Assembly: GCA_032433595.1 (NCBI GenBank)
Contig: JASWJB010000031.1
Span: 124,001-188,000, forward strand
Reading direction: 5' to 3'
DNA from: Conoideocrella luteorostrata
Taxonomy: Eukaryota > Ascomycota > Sordariomycetes > Hypocreales > Clavicipitaceae
DNA: 64,000 nt
Part shown: positions 10,286-21,637 of the stretch, piece by piece
Numbering within the stretch: the first letter of the stretch is position 1
Layout: each line of letters opens with the position of its first letter
The notes under the pieces: generated by a model
Seen by the model: the letters and a program-made list of their open reading frames with translations, nothing else
Told to the model about the DNA's origin: nothing
Database searches by the model: none
Made by a program: the position numbers and the translations under genes

Positions 10286-13195
10286 TTTGATGAGCCAACT
10301 TCAACGATGCTGCGAATGGTGTATATAAGTATGAACGTAGACGGGGGGCCCGCAACAAGGCTGAATGAGATTTCCCAAGACAAGCTTGACCCAGGCCAAG
10401 ACTAAAACGAAAGATGACCCAGTGCCTATGTTATGATCTGGTATGGTTTGGAGGGAAGCAAGGAGGGAATATTGGTCGCCTTGGGAGGGGAGCAAGCTGG
10501 TGATAGGAGAAGAGAGAAGAAGATGGCAAGGTGTGTGTAGTAGGTGTGGGCAACCGCGAAGGTTAAAAAGAAATGCAACAGCCGGAGAGTTCGAGTCACA
10601 ACGACCAAGGTATCAGGCTCGGTGCGTATCAATACTAGTAAGTTAATGGCGCGGAGGTGGAGGAAGCTGGCCCTGCATCTGTCGAGTCTAGCTCGATATG
10701 TAGGCTGGTGCAAAGTACTCCGCACAGGATGAAAGATACACGACGACAAGGACAAGGGTTTTGAGGCTTTGAGCTTGGGGTTCGGGGCAAAGCCAGAATA
10801 AGAAATGACAAGGAAGGGGGAATGGGAGAAAGAGAAAGAGCAGGGGAAAAGGCAGATAAGATGTGCAGCGCCATACTAGTCGGGCTCAGACAGACTAGTA
10901 TGGAGAAAGTTTGACTTGGTCGAGGTTTCTTACTTTCGCCGGACCCGGACATTCAACCTCGACACCGTCACACCACAAGACGACTAGTGGCCACCCACCT
11001 CAGCAGCATGTGAGGAAATAGCATATATACTACGGGGTTTACTAGTTATACAATACGTGAAAGCATTAGGAAAAGCCCTAAATGGAAGAGTGGTGGTGGG
11101 TCGCAGCTGGCCAGGAAACGGGGCGCATCGCAAAGAATGAAAATGGCCCCGTCGTAGATAGCCCGGTGAGTGGGCTGCGACCGCACAAGAGGGTGCGATT
11201 TCGAGACCCTGACACGGTCGACGGTCAGGCATGACCGCTATAACAAGCGAAAGGCGAGTTAAAACAGCAGCAGAAATGCGAGCTGCTGATAAGGGCCTCG
11301 AAATCATCCTATTGTTGCTGATAACGTAGCCCTTGGGCGGCAACCACGCATGAAGAGCAGACCTTGGTGCTGCAGTTGATGAATCTTGAATGGAGCTTCA
11401 CCACCGCGCGACCAAAGCTAATACAACCTACACCCAGTACCCCAGATGTCCACTGGCGGCTCCCCGCAAACGTTGTTTCCCTTTTACCTCTGGTCCGGGT
11501 TCGATTGAAGGGAATTGCATTGGAAATCACAAACCAGCGTGCCAGCAACATGCCGGTGTTGGCCTAGCTTGGGTTGGGGCTCTGCCTGCTGGTTCATTAC
11601 CACATGGCGTCTCTTGTTTTTGGGGTAGCCCTCAAATGGACGAAAGACGAATTTTGTGAGGGTAATACGGTGGAGTCGTTTTGCATTCGACAAAGCCCAT
11701 ATATCAGCCATCCATCCCTGCGTGGCTGGCCCCTTGGTTTCCTTCGCTCTGCGCACGCGTCATGGGCAGAAGCAACAATGGAAAACCCTGGCCCCGGTGA
11801 CCTCCGTGAGTGTCCGCCCGGTGTCCATAATGGAACCCACGAGGAGAAGAAAATTCTGGATCTGTTGATGAACTTACAACGAAGTTACATGGTGGTCAGG
11901 CTATCAGGTGGAGCGTCGATTGAGTCAGTTTCGATGTGTCAAAAGCCCAGGTTGGCCCGCAGCCAAATCCCGCCTCCGAGGTTCCGTGCAATAGTTATGG
12001 TATTGTAACGTAATAGGCGTTTGAAGAGAGAAACCCCGTGGTTGCCGCCACTACTGGTAAAGTCGCCCCTCGCACCCCGTAGCAGCAAGCAGTTCCTGGG
12101 GTAGCATTGTAGCGTAGCGACGAGGCCCTCAATTCTGGTTCCCTTGGGGCGATTGCCATGCTGTTAGGATTGGAGCCTACGTGACGAGGCCCCCAGCAGG
12201 TGCTCCGTGCAAATATGATGTATTTCATATCCCTCATTCCCCCATCCCTCATCTCCCATCTCCCATCCCCAAGACTAGCGAAGGGGGGTCTCAACTGTCG
12301 TTGACTGTCTGCGACGCCGCGCCGTGCCCCAAAACTGGACGTGGTCTGTCGGCTGCCGGATATGGGAATGACGTCGGGTATTGGCACTGTGGCTTGTTAC
12401 CAAGTAGGAAATTTTTTTCTCCCCCGCCCAGTCGGCCGTGTGTTAGTTATGCGCCGTGCAAATCGGCAGAGATTGCCGTCGATGAGCCGCAAGCCGCAGG
12501 CACACCAGCTGCCACCACCTTTTGGCGTCCAGAGTCTGCAGAAAGGTCCTGTCGGGCGACCCGGTGTGGCTGCATTCTTGGCTGCACCATGCCATGGGTC
12601 CCCCAACTCCCGTCTGTTGCTGCACTGTAAACAGCGCGTTACGCGGCGTCCGCACCATGCCAGCCAAGCCTTCGAGCTGGGGGACGGCCACACTAAGGCG
12701 CCCAAAGCAGGCAACGCCAGAGAAAAGCAGGCCTCAATGCTCCGACGCCTCGGCGATTCATTTGAGGGTGGGCCCAGGACCTGCCCTACTTGCCTTGCTC
12801 GCCAAGTTTCCCGCTTGCATCTGTCATACTTGCCTGGAGCTCGTTAGCTGCACGTCGTTCATTTGCTGAAATGTGAAATGCCAGGGGCAGCTAGGACTGG
12901 GCCCGAGCCGAGTCTCCAACCGACTGTCCGGCCTCTCATTGGAGCTGTTGGCTCGCAGGTGCCTGTCGTCACGGTAATTCTATGCGTGAGATTCGACAAC
13001 GGACGTGGCGTGCAGCATTGTCGTAACAATCCGGAAGCTACTCCGTACACAGTACAGACGAAGCGTCGTTTGACGATGCAGCGCGGTCCGTTACCTAGTA
13101 CAGTTTGTCAAAGTCCCATTTACTCACACACACCTCCGGCCTAGGCGTCGACGGCTCGTCGTCAAGTGTCAGCACGCAAAGGCCCAGCTGCCAGC
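10286..13195. other. Gene-poor intergenic, first part
   Basis: No frame with a recognisable domain was found on either strand. The first few hundred bases are probably the transporter promoter and are purine-rich on the plus strand. A pyrimidine-rich stretch with CCCATC/CTCATC repeats lies at 12231-12273. Open frames of up to 168 codons near 12.2-12.8 kb overlap on several frames and look like GC-driven chance frames. One TACTCCGTAC is at 13039-13048. Confidence 0.5.
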
Positions 13196-13263
13196 TCTGC
13201 CAGATCCTGCCAAATGCTGCCAAATGCTGCCAAGTGCCGCCAACTACCCGCCAACTACCCGCG
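13196..13263 (+). repeat. Short tandem repeats (CTGCCAAATG-type, then CCGCCAACTAC-type)
   Basis: About three copies of a 10-nt unit related to CTGCCAAATG run directly into two copies of an 11-nt unit CCGCCAACTAC. The array is non-coding and lies 30 nt before a TACTCCGTAC motif (13293-13302). Confidence 0.7.
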
Positions 13264-16200
13264 CCCGGATTGGCTTCTTACGTACGAAGCAGTACTCCGT
13301 ACCGAGTAACTACATACGAGCTCTTTCCCCGTGTTTGGATATAATCTACTCTTCGGTGATGTCACGATATCCAAGCAGCGTCGCACTCATCCGAGGCAAT
13401 GCTCCGCGCATTGTTGTGCTCTTTGCAGCCATAATCGCTCACCGTCGCCTTGCAATCTCAATCTTATCTGCAAATATCGTGCGTGGAGACATAATTTATA
13501 CAGAACATGCATGACTTGTATTTGTAATGCAACTATTCCAGATGTCCGTATTTATGTGCCCCATGCAGTGATTCCCACTCACACTTCTTCAGTCCCCGTC
13601 TCCCACGTCATACGGTAAGCACATATCAAGCGTTCAGGTGCCGTTACAAGAATACATTGTGCGTTCTCTCATGATACAATACATGCCACATCACATTGTA
13701 TTTCACCACAGCGGTACCAAATACTCGCCGCGCCGGCATTCCTGCCGTCACCAAAGCGACGCCTCCCGTGTCTAGGAATCAATAACATTGTTGCTTGCGT
13801 GCGAGCCGGGGATCTGATTCGGCGCTTACTTTCCCAGCCATTCTTACTATTCATTCCACCCTTCTGCTATCGGCCCAATCCCCCATTAACCCCTAAAATA
13901 TACTCTGTAACTGCTCCGTACTTTTATCCCTTTTCCTCTCGTCCGTCCGAGACCTGTCCCCATCAAGCCCACTCCAAGTCCACATCGAACCCACCCACAC
14001 CTCGTCCACGACTTGAATTTTTCATGCCCCCGTCGCCGCCTGCAGCCGCCTGTCCCTGTTTGGTTACCGTCTTCGTAAATGCCGGCCATTTTTCTTGGGC
14101 TCCGTGGGGCCTTTCAGGGGCCACTTAATATCGGATCATGGAAGGCTTCTGGAAAAATCAAAACTTGCCAGACTTGGTTGTAGCAGCCAAACACAACAGC
14201 GAATGGAACAAGGATCGCGTCGCCTCGTTCTATTCGCTCCATCTGTGGCGGAGGGGTTTCGACTAAGTAGCCAATCCCAATTCCAGTACGGAGTAGTAGT
14301 CCTACCAGCCTCTTCGACTCTACTGCATCGTCATATGCCCTGCATCTGTGCCTGGTTTCGTTCACCGGCAGAACCAACGCTGTATTTAGCTGGGCCAACG
14401 GACGATCCCCGCGCGAAAGTTGAGGTCAGAGCCCAGTCAAGTCAGTGTTCTGATGTCTGCTGATGCGGCTTTTTTGTTCCTCTCCCTGCTCATAGACTAA
14501 TTCTTGGAGGTATATTGTGTGGCGATCATGCTAAGCCTTTTGCCTCTCTGCACTCTTTCCCAAGTGCCCCAAAGTCGTTAAACAGAGACATTTTACGCAG
14601 TTTAAAGACTCAATGACGATGCGTGTGCAGCAGCGTGCAAGGTCCGTCACAATTTTGCCAGAGTTTTCTGCAGCATGCCCGCATCGTTCTGCCAATGAAG
14701 CGGCAAGCTAGCCACCGGTTAGAGCAATCACGACGGCGTGTTTAAGATCGGCAAACTAGCACTCGCATCCCACACTCACGTTACGTGTCATTCATCCTTC
14801 GGCCACGGCGCTGCCGAGTTTTCCGCTTTTTCCTGATCGTCACTTCAATGATGATGAGAGTCCCGAAATAAGAATACGTCTTAATACTATCAATGGACGT
14901 GTGTTGTCGGTCGGCCATGCACTTTTCTAAGCCTATCCGATTCCTAGTCCGTTTTACGTACTTTTATTCATTGAGCTCCACAGTGAATGGGGATGTAATT
15001 CAGCCATTGATTCCGGCTGAAGAGCTGGTCCACTAAAGAGGCTTGCTCTTTGTCATTCATTCCTCCTCGATGGTTGCCCAGTAGAGACCCCAAACAAGGA
15101 CCCCATGGGGATGCGACGAGAACGGTCTCCCTCTCCGCGTCCAGAACACGAGGAACACCATCTTCGACTTCGTTTTCTCCATATTTATCGGGAAATGTCT
15201 AGTTTGAGTATTTTTGATGAGTTTCATTAAGCTTCAAGGGGTTGCCAGTTCCCCAACAAAATAATCGGGAGCAAATAGAGGGTGGAGATGTCAATGCAAC
15301 ACAACACAGCGGGAAACACACACCCACGAATCGTCATATGCTGATTGCTTGCTCCATGAACTTTGACGGTCTTCAGCGTAGTAGCATTAGCACCCACTGT
15401 GTATCTTGACACGACAGCCGATGGAGAATATGAGTGATTTACCTCCTGGATGATTGACTTTGTTTTGCGAGGTGGTTGCGGCTTGTACCCCATAAATCCC
15501 GGTTCGCGCTTAGTCTCGGCTAATATCTCGACGGCAATGTTCCGCTGCCATATGGAGTCGATAGGGAGGCTTTGGCGGTTTGTACAACGGGACCTGTCAT
15601 CATGGATCTGAACTAGAAGCGGGAGTAAAGCTGGAGCAAAAATCTGGAGTGAAAATCCGGAGAAGAAGAGATAGAGTAGAAGCTTCCCCACGATCTGTGG
15701 AGGAGACTTCACGGCAATTGCGAGATGTTGCTTAGCTGGCCAGTTTTGACTGTGATGGATGAAGTACCGAGTCCTATACCGTTGGCTGGAAACAGGATTA
15801 ATGAAGTGAGGCCTTCAGATAACGAAGCTTGGGGTTTCAGCAAATGAGCAAGTAGTAAATTACAAAGAGTATGAATTCTGAGGACAGTGACATGTGTAAT
15901 TTTTTGAGGATTGAGCGTGACCAATTAGCGCTGGACATAATAATGCCAAGATGCATTCAGCGGCATATTACTATTTTGAATCAAAGCATAGACAATACGA
16001 TCAATGGGCAGTTTATGTGATACACACAGTTACGATGTGAAAACTTCCAGAAGTCAGCAACATTTCGCTAGATGCCACGACAGTATATGCCTATACCAGT
16101 TCCTGGAAAAATATTAAAAACCAGCTGCAATTCGATTTGATAGCCTATATACGGATGCGGTTTACATTGTTCTGGAACGGTCAGTGGCGGTAATCTCTAG

Positions 16201-16909
16201 GCTGCGAAAATATTCGTTTGCCTTACCATTACTCAAAGCTCTACAGAGTAAAAACACAACAAGAATCGGTGACCATCAATGACCACCATCACTTATGTAG
16301 CTTGACGTCTTCGATTAGACTACACCCACTACAGTTACACGCAGAAAACCCAACAATATAAGGTCGTTTTGCGAGCAGCACAACTTGACTTCAAAATTTA
16401 CTTAGGGGTTGGGATGGGCGATTGAAGCATCGTAACATGGCAGTTGGAGGTCTAGGGTAGCCGTTGGAAGACGAGACCGTTTCATAATCCGTACAGCATC
16501 GCAAGACACATCACCAAGCACAATGCCATCCCAATTATAGCTGTAATTTAATTTATTTGGGATAAGTATATTCAACCTGTTTTTCTGATAACACGATTCC
16601 GGCAGTAGCTCTTCTAATATAACAACTTTATATGTGCATTTCAATCATAGCACGTGATGCACCCTGAGGGCTTATCTTATCGCACTGTAATTTTTTTTTC
16701 TGCATCTTGAAAATGAAATTGCCCCACGTTGGAAAGCTACCACGTCGAGTGAGACGTCAGTCAACCAGCAGTTCTCGGCATCCTCTCTATCATATCCACT
16801 GTGAAAGATTGGTCACCAGATACACACCGTCGAAGTTTCCTAGGCCGTACATCTCCGACACCGCATCGCGACAGTGTTTTCGCGGCCGATCAGTTCAATT
16901 CTTCGTACA
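13264..16909. other. Gene-poor intergenic, second part
   Basis: No gene was recognised. TACTCCGTA-type motifs occur at 13293-13302 and 14287-14295. A minus-strand frame at 15227-15712 starts with a hydrophobic stretch but has no family resemblance. The stretch 15.7-16.7 kb is AT-richer than the rest and could be decayed repeat DNA. The last 200 bp should be the NOB1 promoter. Confidence 0.45.
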
Positions 16910-18292
16910 ATGGCTACCCCGCCACCGGCAGATCCTGTCGAAGGGACTGCGTCCCAAGCCGCCGGTCCAGCCAATAAACCGATCCACAGCCTCGTCCTCG
17001 ATACAGGCCCATTGATCAAAAACGATCCGTCTGTCAGCGCACTTATTGCTCAAGCCGAAAAACTATATACCATTCCGGCCGTCATCCCGGAAATCAGAGA
17101 TCCCGCCACTCGCGCTCGAGTTGAGGCTACCCTGCTACCGTTTGTTACCGTCCGCGCACCGAACCCGGTCAGTGTAAAATTCGTGACGGAATTTGCGAGA
17201 CGGACGGGCGACCTGGCTGTGCTGAGTCGACCTGATATCGAAATTCTTGCGCTGGGATACGAGCTGGAATGTGAGAGGAACAATGGGGATTGGCGGTTGA
17301 GGAACACGCCTGGGCAGCAGCGTGTGAACGGACGACCCAAACAAGCTGAAGATGCTGTCCAGCAGACCGAGGAAGCTGGGGCATCGACAAATGACGTGGA
17401 AGATGAGCAGGTGCTGGGGGAAAGCGAGCCGGCTACTCACACTGTTACCGGCCCCGAATCGTCAGAATCATCGACTTTGGAGAAAAAGTTGAATGATTTG
17501 AGCCTGGAGATATCTGTCGATGAGGCTTCAAATGCTACGTCTGTCGAAGAGCAAATCAAAGTCGACCAAGAATTCACTCCAGACACACAAGTAGCTGAAC
17601 CTACATCAGCCAACAGCACCACAACGATAGACCAAATGCAAGAGGAGGACTCCGATGAAGACGGCTGGATCACTCCCTCCAACCTGAAGAAGCACCAAGC
17701 CCAAGACTCCAGGAGCAGCACCCCCTCCCAACCCATGCAGAAGACCCTCCAAGCCGCCATCCTGACCTCAGACTACGCTATGCAAAATGTCGCCCTTCGT
17801 ATCAACCTCAACCTCGTCACCCCCGCCTTCTCCCGCATCACCCACCTCAAGAATTGGGTCCTCCGCTGCCACGGCTGTTTCTCCATCACCAAAGACATGG
17901 AGAAGCAGTTTTGCCCCAAGTGCGGACAGCCGACGCTCACACGCACAAGCTGCTCCACCGACTCAAGCGGCAAATTCCAAGTTCACCTGAAGAAGAACTT
18001 CCAGTGGAACAACCGTGGCAATGTGTATAGCGTGCCCAAGGCCGTTCACGGCAGCGCAAATGGCCGGTTGCCCAAGGGTCTTGGCGGCAAGAACGGCTGG
18101 GGCACAGGGCTGATCCTTGCTGAGGACCAGAAGGAATACGTCAAGGCGGCGGATGAGCAGAGACGGCAGCGGAAGAAGGATATCATGGATGATGACTATC
18201 TGCCGGGTATTCTGAGCGGCAAGAGGTCCGGACAGGGGGGCAAAATTCGTGTTGGAGCTGGAAAAAATGTGAATTCCAAGCGGAAGCATTAG
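16910..18292 (+). CDS. NOB1: 20S pre-rRNA D-site endonuclease NOB1
   Basis: A single exon codes for 460 residues from the ATG at 16910 (context acaATGG). An in-frame ATG at 16874 would add 12 residues, but homologues usually begin near MATPPP. The N-terminal PIN nuclease domain starts at LVLDTGPLIKND, with the metal-binding Asp31. A low-complexity Glu/Ser/Thr-rich linker follows. The C-terminal zinc ribbon has Cys320, Cys323, Cys335 and Cys338, then the conserved VYSVPK and GKNGWGTGLILAEDQKEY segments and a basic tail. NOB1 cleaves 20S pre-rRNA at site D to make mature 18S rRNA in late cytoplasmic pre-40S particles. It converges on the NOP10 gene downstream, another ribosome-biogenesis factor. 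Confidence 0.95.
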   Translation: MATPPPADPVEGTASQAAGPANKPIHSLVLDTGPLIKNDPSVSALIAQAEKLYTIPAVIPEIRDPATRARVEATLLPFVTVRAPNPVSVKFVTEFARRTGDLAVLSRPDIEILALGYELECERNNGDWRLRNTPGQQRVNGRPKQAEDAVQQTEEAGASTNDVEDEQVLGESEPATHTVTGPESSESSTLEKKLNDLSLEISVDEASNATSVEEQIKVDQEFTPDTQVAEPTSANSTTTIDQMQEEDSDEDGWITPSNLKKHQAQDSRSSTPSQPMQKTLQAAILTSDYAMQNVALRINLNLVTPAFSRITHLKNWVLRCHGCFSITKDMEKQFCPKCGQPTLTRTSCSTDSSGKFQVHLKKNFQWNNRGNVYSVPKAVHGSANGRLPKGLGGKNGWGTGLILAEDQKEYVKAADEQRRQRKKDIMDDDYLPGILSGKRSGQGGKIRVGAGKNVNSKRKH

Positions 18293-18756
18293 AAGAAGGG
18301 GGGATATTTCAATCCGGATACTTTTTTTCATTTTTTATTTTTTTAAAAGAGGGGTCTCAAGAGATGATGCATATAGACAGGCAACTACATCCCGATCAGG
18401 ATATCCTTTAACGAATTGATTCATGATGATGATTTTACTGTCGGCGAGTATGAAAATACAACTGTGCCCAAAGACCCCCAAGTGATCCAAAACGCCAGCC
18501 ATGAAAATACAAAATCTTTTGCACTCAAGAGTTCTCCCTCTATTTAGCCATCCTCCGAATTCAACATTCGATGTCCTCCGTCCACGAGAATACCTGGCCG
18601 AGTGCCACACATGTTCTTGGTTAGGGTCTGCCTTTCGCGAATAGTTTGTGTCTCGTTATTAGCACCCCTAACCGCCCTTCTACCATTCAAAAATACTAGT
18701 CTTTGCTCGCTCAGCGTCGGATATGGAGCGCCTTCGCAGGAAACCCTCTCGCCAAT
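18293..18756. other. Intergenic, 464 bp, convergent 3' ends of NOB1 and NOP10
   Basis: Contains T- and A-rich stretches right after the NOB1 stop, expected for a 3' UTR. No gene was seen. Confidence 0.6.
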
Positions 18757-19019
18757 TTACATCGCCTCCTCCTCTACAATCAAGTCAGTCGCCGCACACA
18801 ATTTATTATTCAGTAAGACCACACTGCGGGGCTTGTAAACGTACTTTGCTGCGTAAGAAGTAACCCGAATCTCTTCTTCATTGTCACACGCTGTCGCGAC
18901 CACTTATCGTCGGGCGAGAAGCGAGCAGGGTGTGCAGACTTGGTCACCTGGCCGTGGGCGACCTTTTTGAGGGTGTATAGGCGGTTGCCGGTGCTGTCAA
19001 GGGTGTACATCAAATGCAT
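18757..19019 (-). CDS. NOP10: H/ACA snoRNP subunit NOP10
   Basis: Exon 1 runs 19019-18845 and exon 2 is only 17 nt, 18773-18757, after a 71-nt intron (gtacgt...gtag). The 63-residue product has the near-invariant features of NOP10: MHLMYTLD start, [18 protein letters not shown] and SRQRVT followed by [11 protein letters not shown]. Splicing adds KEEAM and a stop, whereas reading on without splicing gives an unrelated tail. NOP10 binds the pseudouridine synthase CBF5 and is needed for H/ACA-guided rRNA pseudouridylation in the nucleolus. The start was chosen because all family members begin at this Met; upstream in-frame codons are presumed leader. The tiny last exon makes the gene easy to miss. 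Confidence 0.9.
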
Positions 19020-19593
19020 CTTGGCGGTAGAAGTATTTGCGGCTTCGCAAAATCCAGATTGGAAGTTTTGCACTTGTGGCGATTGAACGGTATGCGGCTC
19101 GTGTAGACGTCTGGTCAATTGACAGCCGTGCCGCTGAAATTTTGCTGCCGAACATGTAACTCGAAAATTTCTGGGATCCAAGTGGGTGTCACGTGCGCTT
19201 ATCGATAAGATAATCCGTGTGTCTCTTGCACCCCCACCAACCCCCTGCCCCAAAAAAAAGAGGAAATTTTTGACTGACGAGCGCTTCATTCACAAGGTTT
19301 GACAAGGACAGAATTAGTTAATTGTTAATGGCACTGGATTCTTTAATCATGTAAATACTAAAAATGTAGAACGTGTTGCGGCTCCTTTAGACTCTTGCCC
19401 AAGTGCTGCCGCTAGAAAGTAACGCGGGGCGTACTTCTCCAAGTACTGCATATCCAGTGAGTGAGTGGACAGAGCTAGGCTTCATAGATGCAATTAGAAA
19501 ATGACCGTGGCACATCCAAGTAAGTCCCAGTGACGATGTGATTTCCAAAAAAAAAAAGGGAAAAAAAGCTTTCACATTCTCCGACCAAACTGT
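19020..19593. other. Intergenic, 574 bp: NOP10 promoter and 3' flank of AdoMet decarboxylase
   Basis: Includes short poly-A/G tracts near 19549-19568 and 19250-19265. No coding frame was recognised. Confidence 0.55.
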
Positions 19594-21126
19594 TTACATG
19601 ACCTCGCCAACACGTGCGGACTTGTCACCAAACCAATCGTCACGTTCGTAGAATCGGAAGACCAGGTCATAGTCTTCGAAATCGTGAACAATTCGATCCA
19701 CGCGGCGATATCCGCGGACGGGATCGACAAGTCGCTGCATGGAGAGACTCTTGAGCGTGCCATCGCCCATGCCGTAGGGGTTGTCGCTGCGACCCTTGGC
19801 CTCAAACAACGTCACACTGAAGCGCCCAGGGCGGAAAATGTTCACCACATGCTCAATGATCTCAGCGGTGGTGCGCCCTTTTTGTCCTCCAGGAACGTTG
19901 GTTTCAAATGAGGCATACGAAAATCCGGGCTCAGGGGTAACATGAACTGTAAAGTAGTGCGTGGCACCTGGCTTGTTGCCCGCAGAGGATGGCGGAGCAG
20001 GAACCACGCCGTTAGCGGAGAACCCGCAAGGACTGAAGAGGTAGGCATCAACACGAGCATCTGGGTAGACTGAGGTGGGATAAACGTCGTTCAAGCCACA
20101 GTGCTCGGAAATCACGGATCCAAGAGCATGTCCTTCCGTGGTCAATTCCTCTGTGGTTTCGTCCTTGGCGTCATTGAGCTCGGCATCATCGCAATGGCCA
20201 AATACATCCATTTCTTCAGGGGTGCTGGAGAGGCAACCGAGGCTCTCCTGAGCCGCTTTGCGTGCATTTTTGGCCTCAGCAGCAAGCTTGTCACTCGCGA
20301 CCGCACTCGCGTGGGACAAGTAAAACTGCTTCGCGTTCTCCGGATCGAGGTCCGTCATGAGAATTTCAAGGGTCTCGTCACTCTGGCTGTATGGCCCACC
20401 GGCTGAGCTTCCGCCGTTGGAGGAAATGGTGGTGGCGGGAGTGGGCTGACAATTGATCTCGGACTCCGGGGTAAGAGGGGGAGTAAGAGTCTGGTTAGGA
20501 GAAGTGATGTACAGATACCAATGGTCTCCGTTCATCTTTCCTACCATATAAGCACTGCCGCCTCCATCGAGCGTATCATCCAAATATTTAACCTCCTGCT
20601 TCCAGCTGCGGTGCGGACCTTTCTGATTGTCCGGGAATAAAAAGTTTTTACGACTGTAGAAGACGCGGTAGGGAGTTGCCGCAGCCCGGATGTCATTGAC
20701 CGTGTTGGCGTTGTGGAAAGGAAACCCAGCATTCACAGCTGCAATATGGAGAAGTCGCTGAAGACCGAGTAGGAGGGTGGTAGTTCCACAAGTCTTGAGG
20801 ATGAGTTTATGAGGAAAGACGAACATGCTGGACTCGGAAAGAAGATAGGCGTCCACATCGTCAGACTCCAAAACAGACAAAATCTTGCAATTGACCATGT
20901 CAAGCATGGCCACCCAGGTCTCCGAAGCAACGCATTTCAAGCCGTTAGGAGCGGCCGTTGAAGGCAGGGCTGTGCTGCTGGGAGCAAACCAAACCTCTAG
21001 CAGCTTCTCAGGTCCTTCAAAAGCGTTGGAAGAGTCCAAATCCGCTGCAACATCATGATTGATAGTCAAATGCGGCACCGAGGAAGGAGAAAAAGTATAA
21101 TTGTTCGGGACCGAAAGATTGACCAT
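19594..21126 (-). CDS. S-adenosylmethionine decarboxylase proenzyme
   Basis: A single exon of 510 residues, in the range of fungal SPE2-type enzymes. The proenzyme cleavage site is visible as LSESS at residues 96-100; self-cleavage between Glu98 and Ser99 should create the pyruvoyl group. KTCGTT follows at 111-116, and the active-site segment SPCGFSANG lies in the C-terminal half. A Ser/Thr/Pro-rich insertion in the middle is typical of filamentous fungi. The enzyme makes decarboxylated AdoMet, the aminopropyl donor for spermidine and spermine, in the cytosol. The 5' flank is unusual: no ATG occurs on the coding strand for about 508 nt upstream (see findings), suggesting a long translationally controlled leader. 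Confidence 0.95.
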   Translation of the reverse strand: MVNLSVPNNYTFSPSSVPHLTINHDVAADLDSSNAFEGPEKLLEVWFAPSSTALPSTAAPNGLKCVASETWVAMLDMVNCKILSVLESDDVDAYLLSESSMFVFPHKLILKTCGTTTLLLGLQRLLHIAAVNAGFPFHNANTVNDIRAAATPYRVFYSRKNFLFPDNQKGPHRSWKQEVKYLDDTLDGGGSAYMVGKMNGDHWYLYITSPNQTLTPPLTPESEINCQPTPATTISSNGGSSAGGPYSQSDETLEILMTDLDPENAKQFYLSHASAVASDKLAAEAKNARKAAQESLGCLSSTPEEMDVFGHCDDAELNDAKDETTEELTTEGHALGSVISEHCGLNDVYPTSVYPDARVDAYLFSPCGFSANGVVPAPPSSAGNKPGATHYFTVHVTPEPGFSYASFETNVPGGQKGRTTAEIIEHVVNIFRPGRFSVTLFEAKGRSDNPYGMGDGTLKSLSMQRLVDPVRGYRRVDRIVHDFEDYDLVFRFYERDDWFGDKSARVGEVM

Positions 21127-21634
21127 ACTTGTGTATCTCTCTGGAGAGAGCCGACGGCAAATGTGTTGAATGTGACGGGAAGCTTGACGCGGCGAGATCG
21201 GCCCCCGTTCAGACCTGACTGAGTTGGATAGACGAAAGGTCTGGATATACTACTTCCCTTGCCCGCTAAGCAGAGTCCGCGGAGCACTAGCTGCCGCTCA
21301 AACAGACCTTGCGGTGTCTGTCTGAGAGAGTAGGCCCACAGGATGTGGTTGTTTCAATGACGCTGGCGGAGCCAGCAGCAATGCAATGTGTAGATAGAAT
21401 TGCTAACGTCTCTGAAGGGACGTTATGGAGGTCGGAAACGGAGGGCGTGAAGAAACAACTTCTGCGACAGAATGTTGGATGCTCTAGGCGTAGTCCGATA
21501 CCTGTGCCAAAGTACCGGAGCTAGCAGACAAATGTATCTGCTTTGATTGAACGGTGAAAAGGTTTTGCCGGATTATTGCTGTCCTGTATTCGTATATCAC
21601 AATTTGCAAGAGGGGTGCTATCGAGGCCTAGTGC
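21127..21634 (-). promoter_or_regulatory. Putative ATG-free 5' leader of AdoMet decarboxylase
   Basis: On the minus strand no ATG occurs between the start codon at 21126 and position 21637. About eight would be expected by chance over this length at equal base frequencies. Such depletion is what a long scanned 5' UTR looks like. Transcription start is not known. Confidence 0.4.
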
Positions 21635-21637
21635 CAT
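21521..21637 (-). other. Possible upstream ORF (38 codons) of AdoMet decarboxylase
   Basis: The first ATG encountered upstream of the ATG-free leader opens a 38-codon frame starting MALGLDSTPL and ending at TAG. uORFs control AdoMet decarboxylase translation in animals and plants. Whether this one is transcribed or conserved cannot be seen here. Confidence 0.2.

Noticed and set aside
12181..12869. Several overlapping open frames of 80-168 codons on both strands
   Set aside because: They overlap each other in a GC-rich stretch and show no domain, signal peptide or conserved motif.
13196..13263. Tandem repeats considered as a CRISPR array
   Set aside because: Units are 10-11 nt, directly abutting and without spacers, in a eukaryotic genome.
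15227..15712. 161-codon minus-strand frame beginning with a hydrophobic segment
   Set aside because: No family resemblance, no convincing intron or promoter pattern, and a second equally open frame upstream; chance frame is likelier.
16874..16909. Upstream in-frame ATG of NOB1 adding MFSRPISSILRT, like a mitochondrial presequence
   Set aside because: NOB1 acts in the nucleus and cytoplasm and homologues start near MATPPP; more likely 5' UTR.
21066..21287. 73-codon minus-strand frame overlapping the AdoMet decarboxylase start
   Set aside because: It has no ATG (starts GTG) and overlaps the main start out of frame; no evidence for use.
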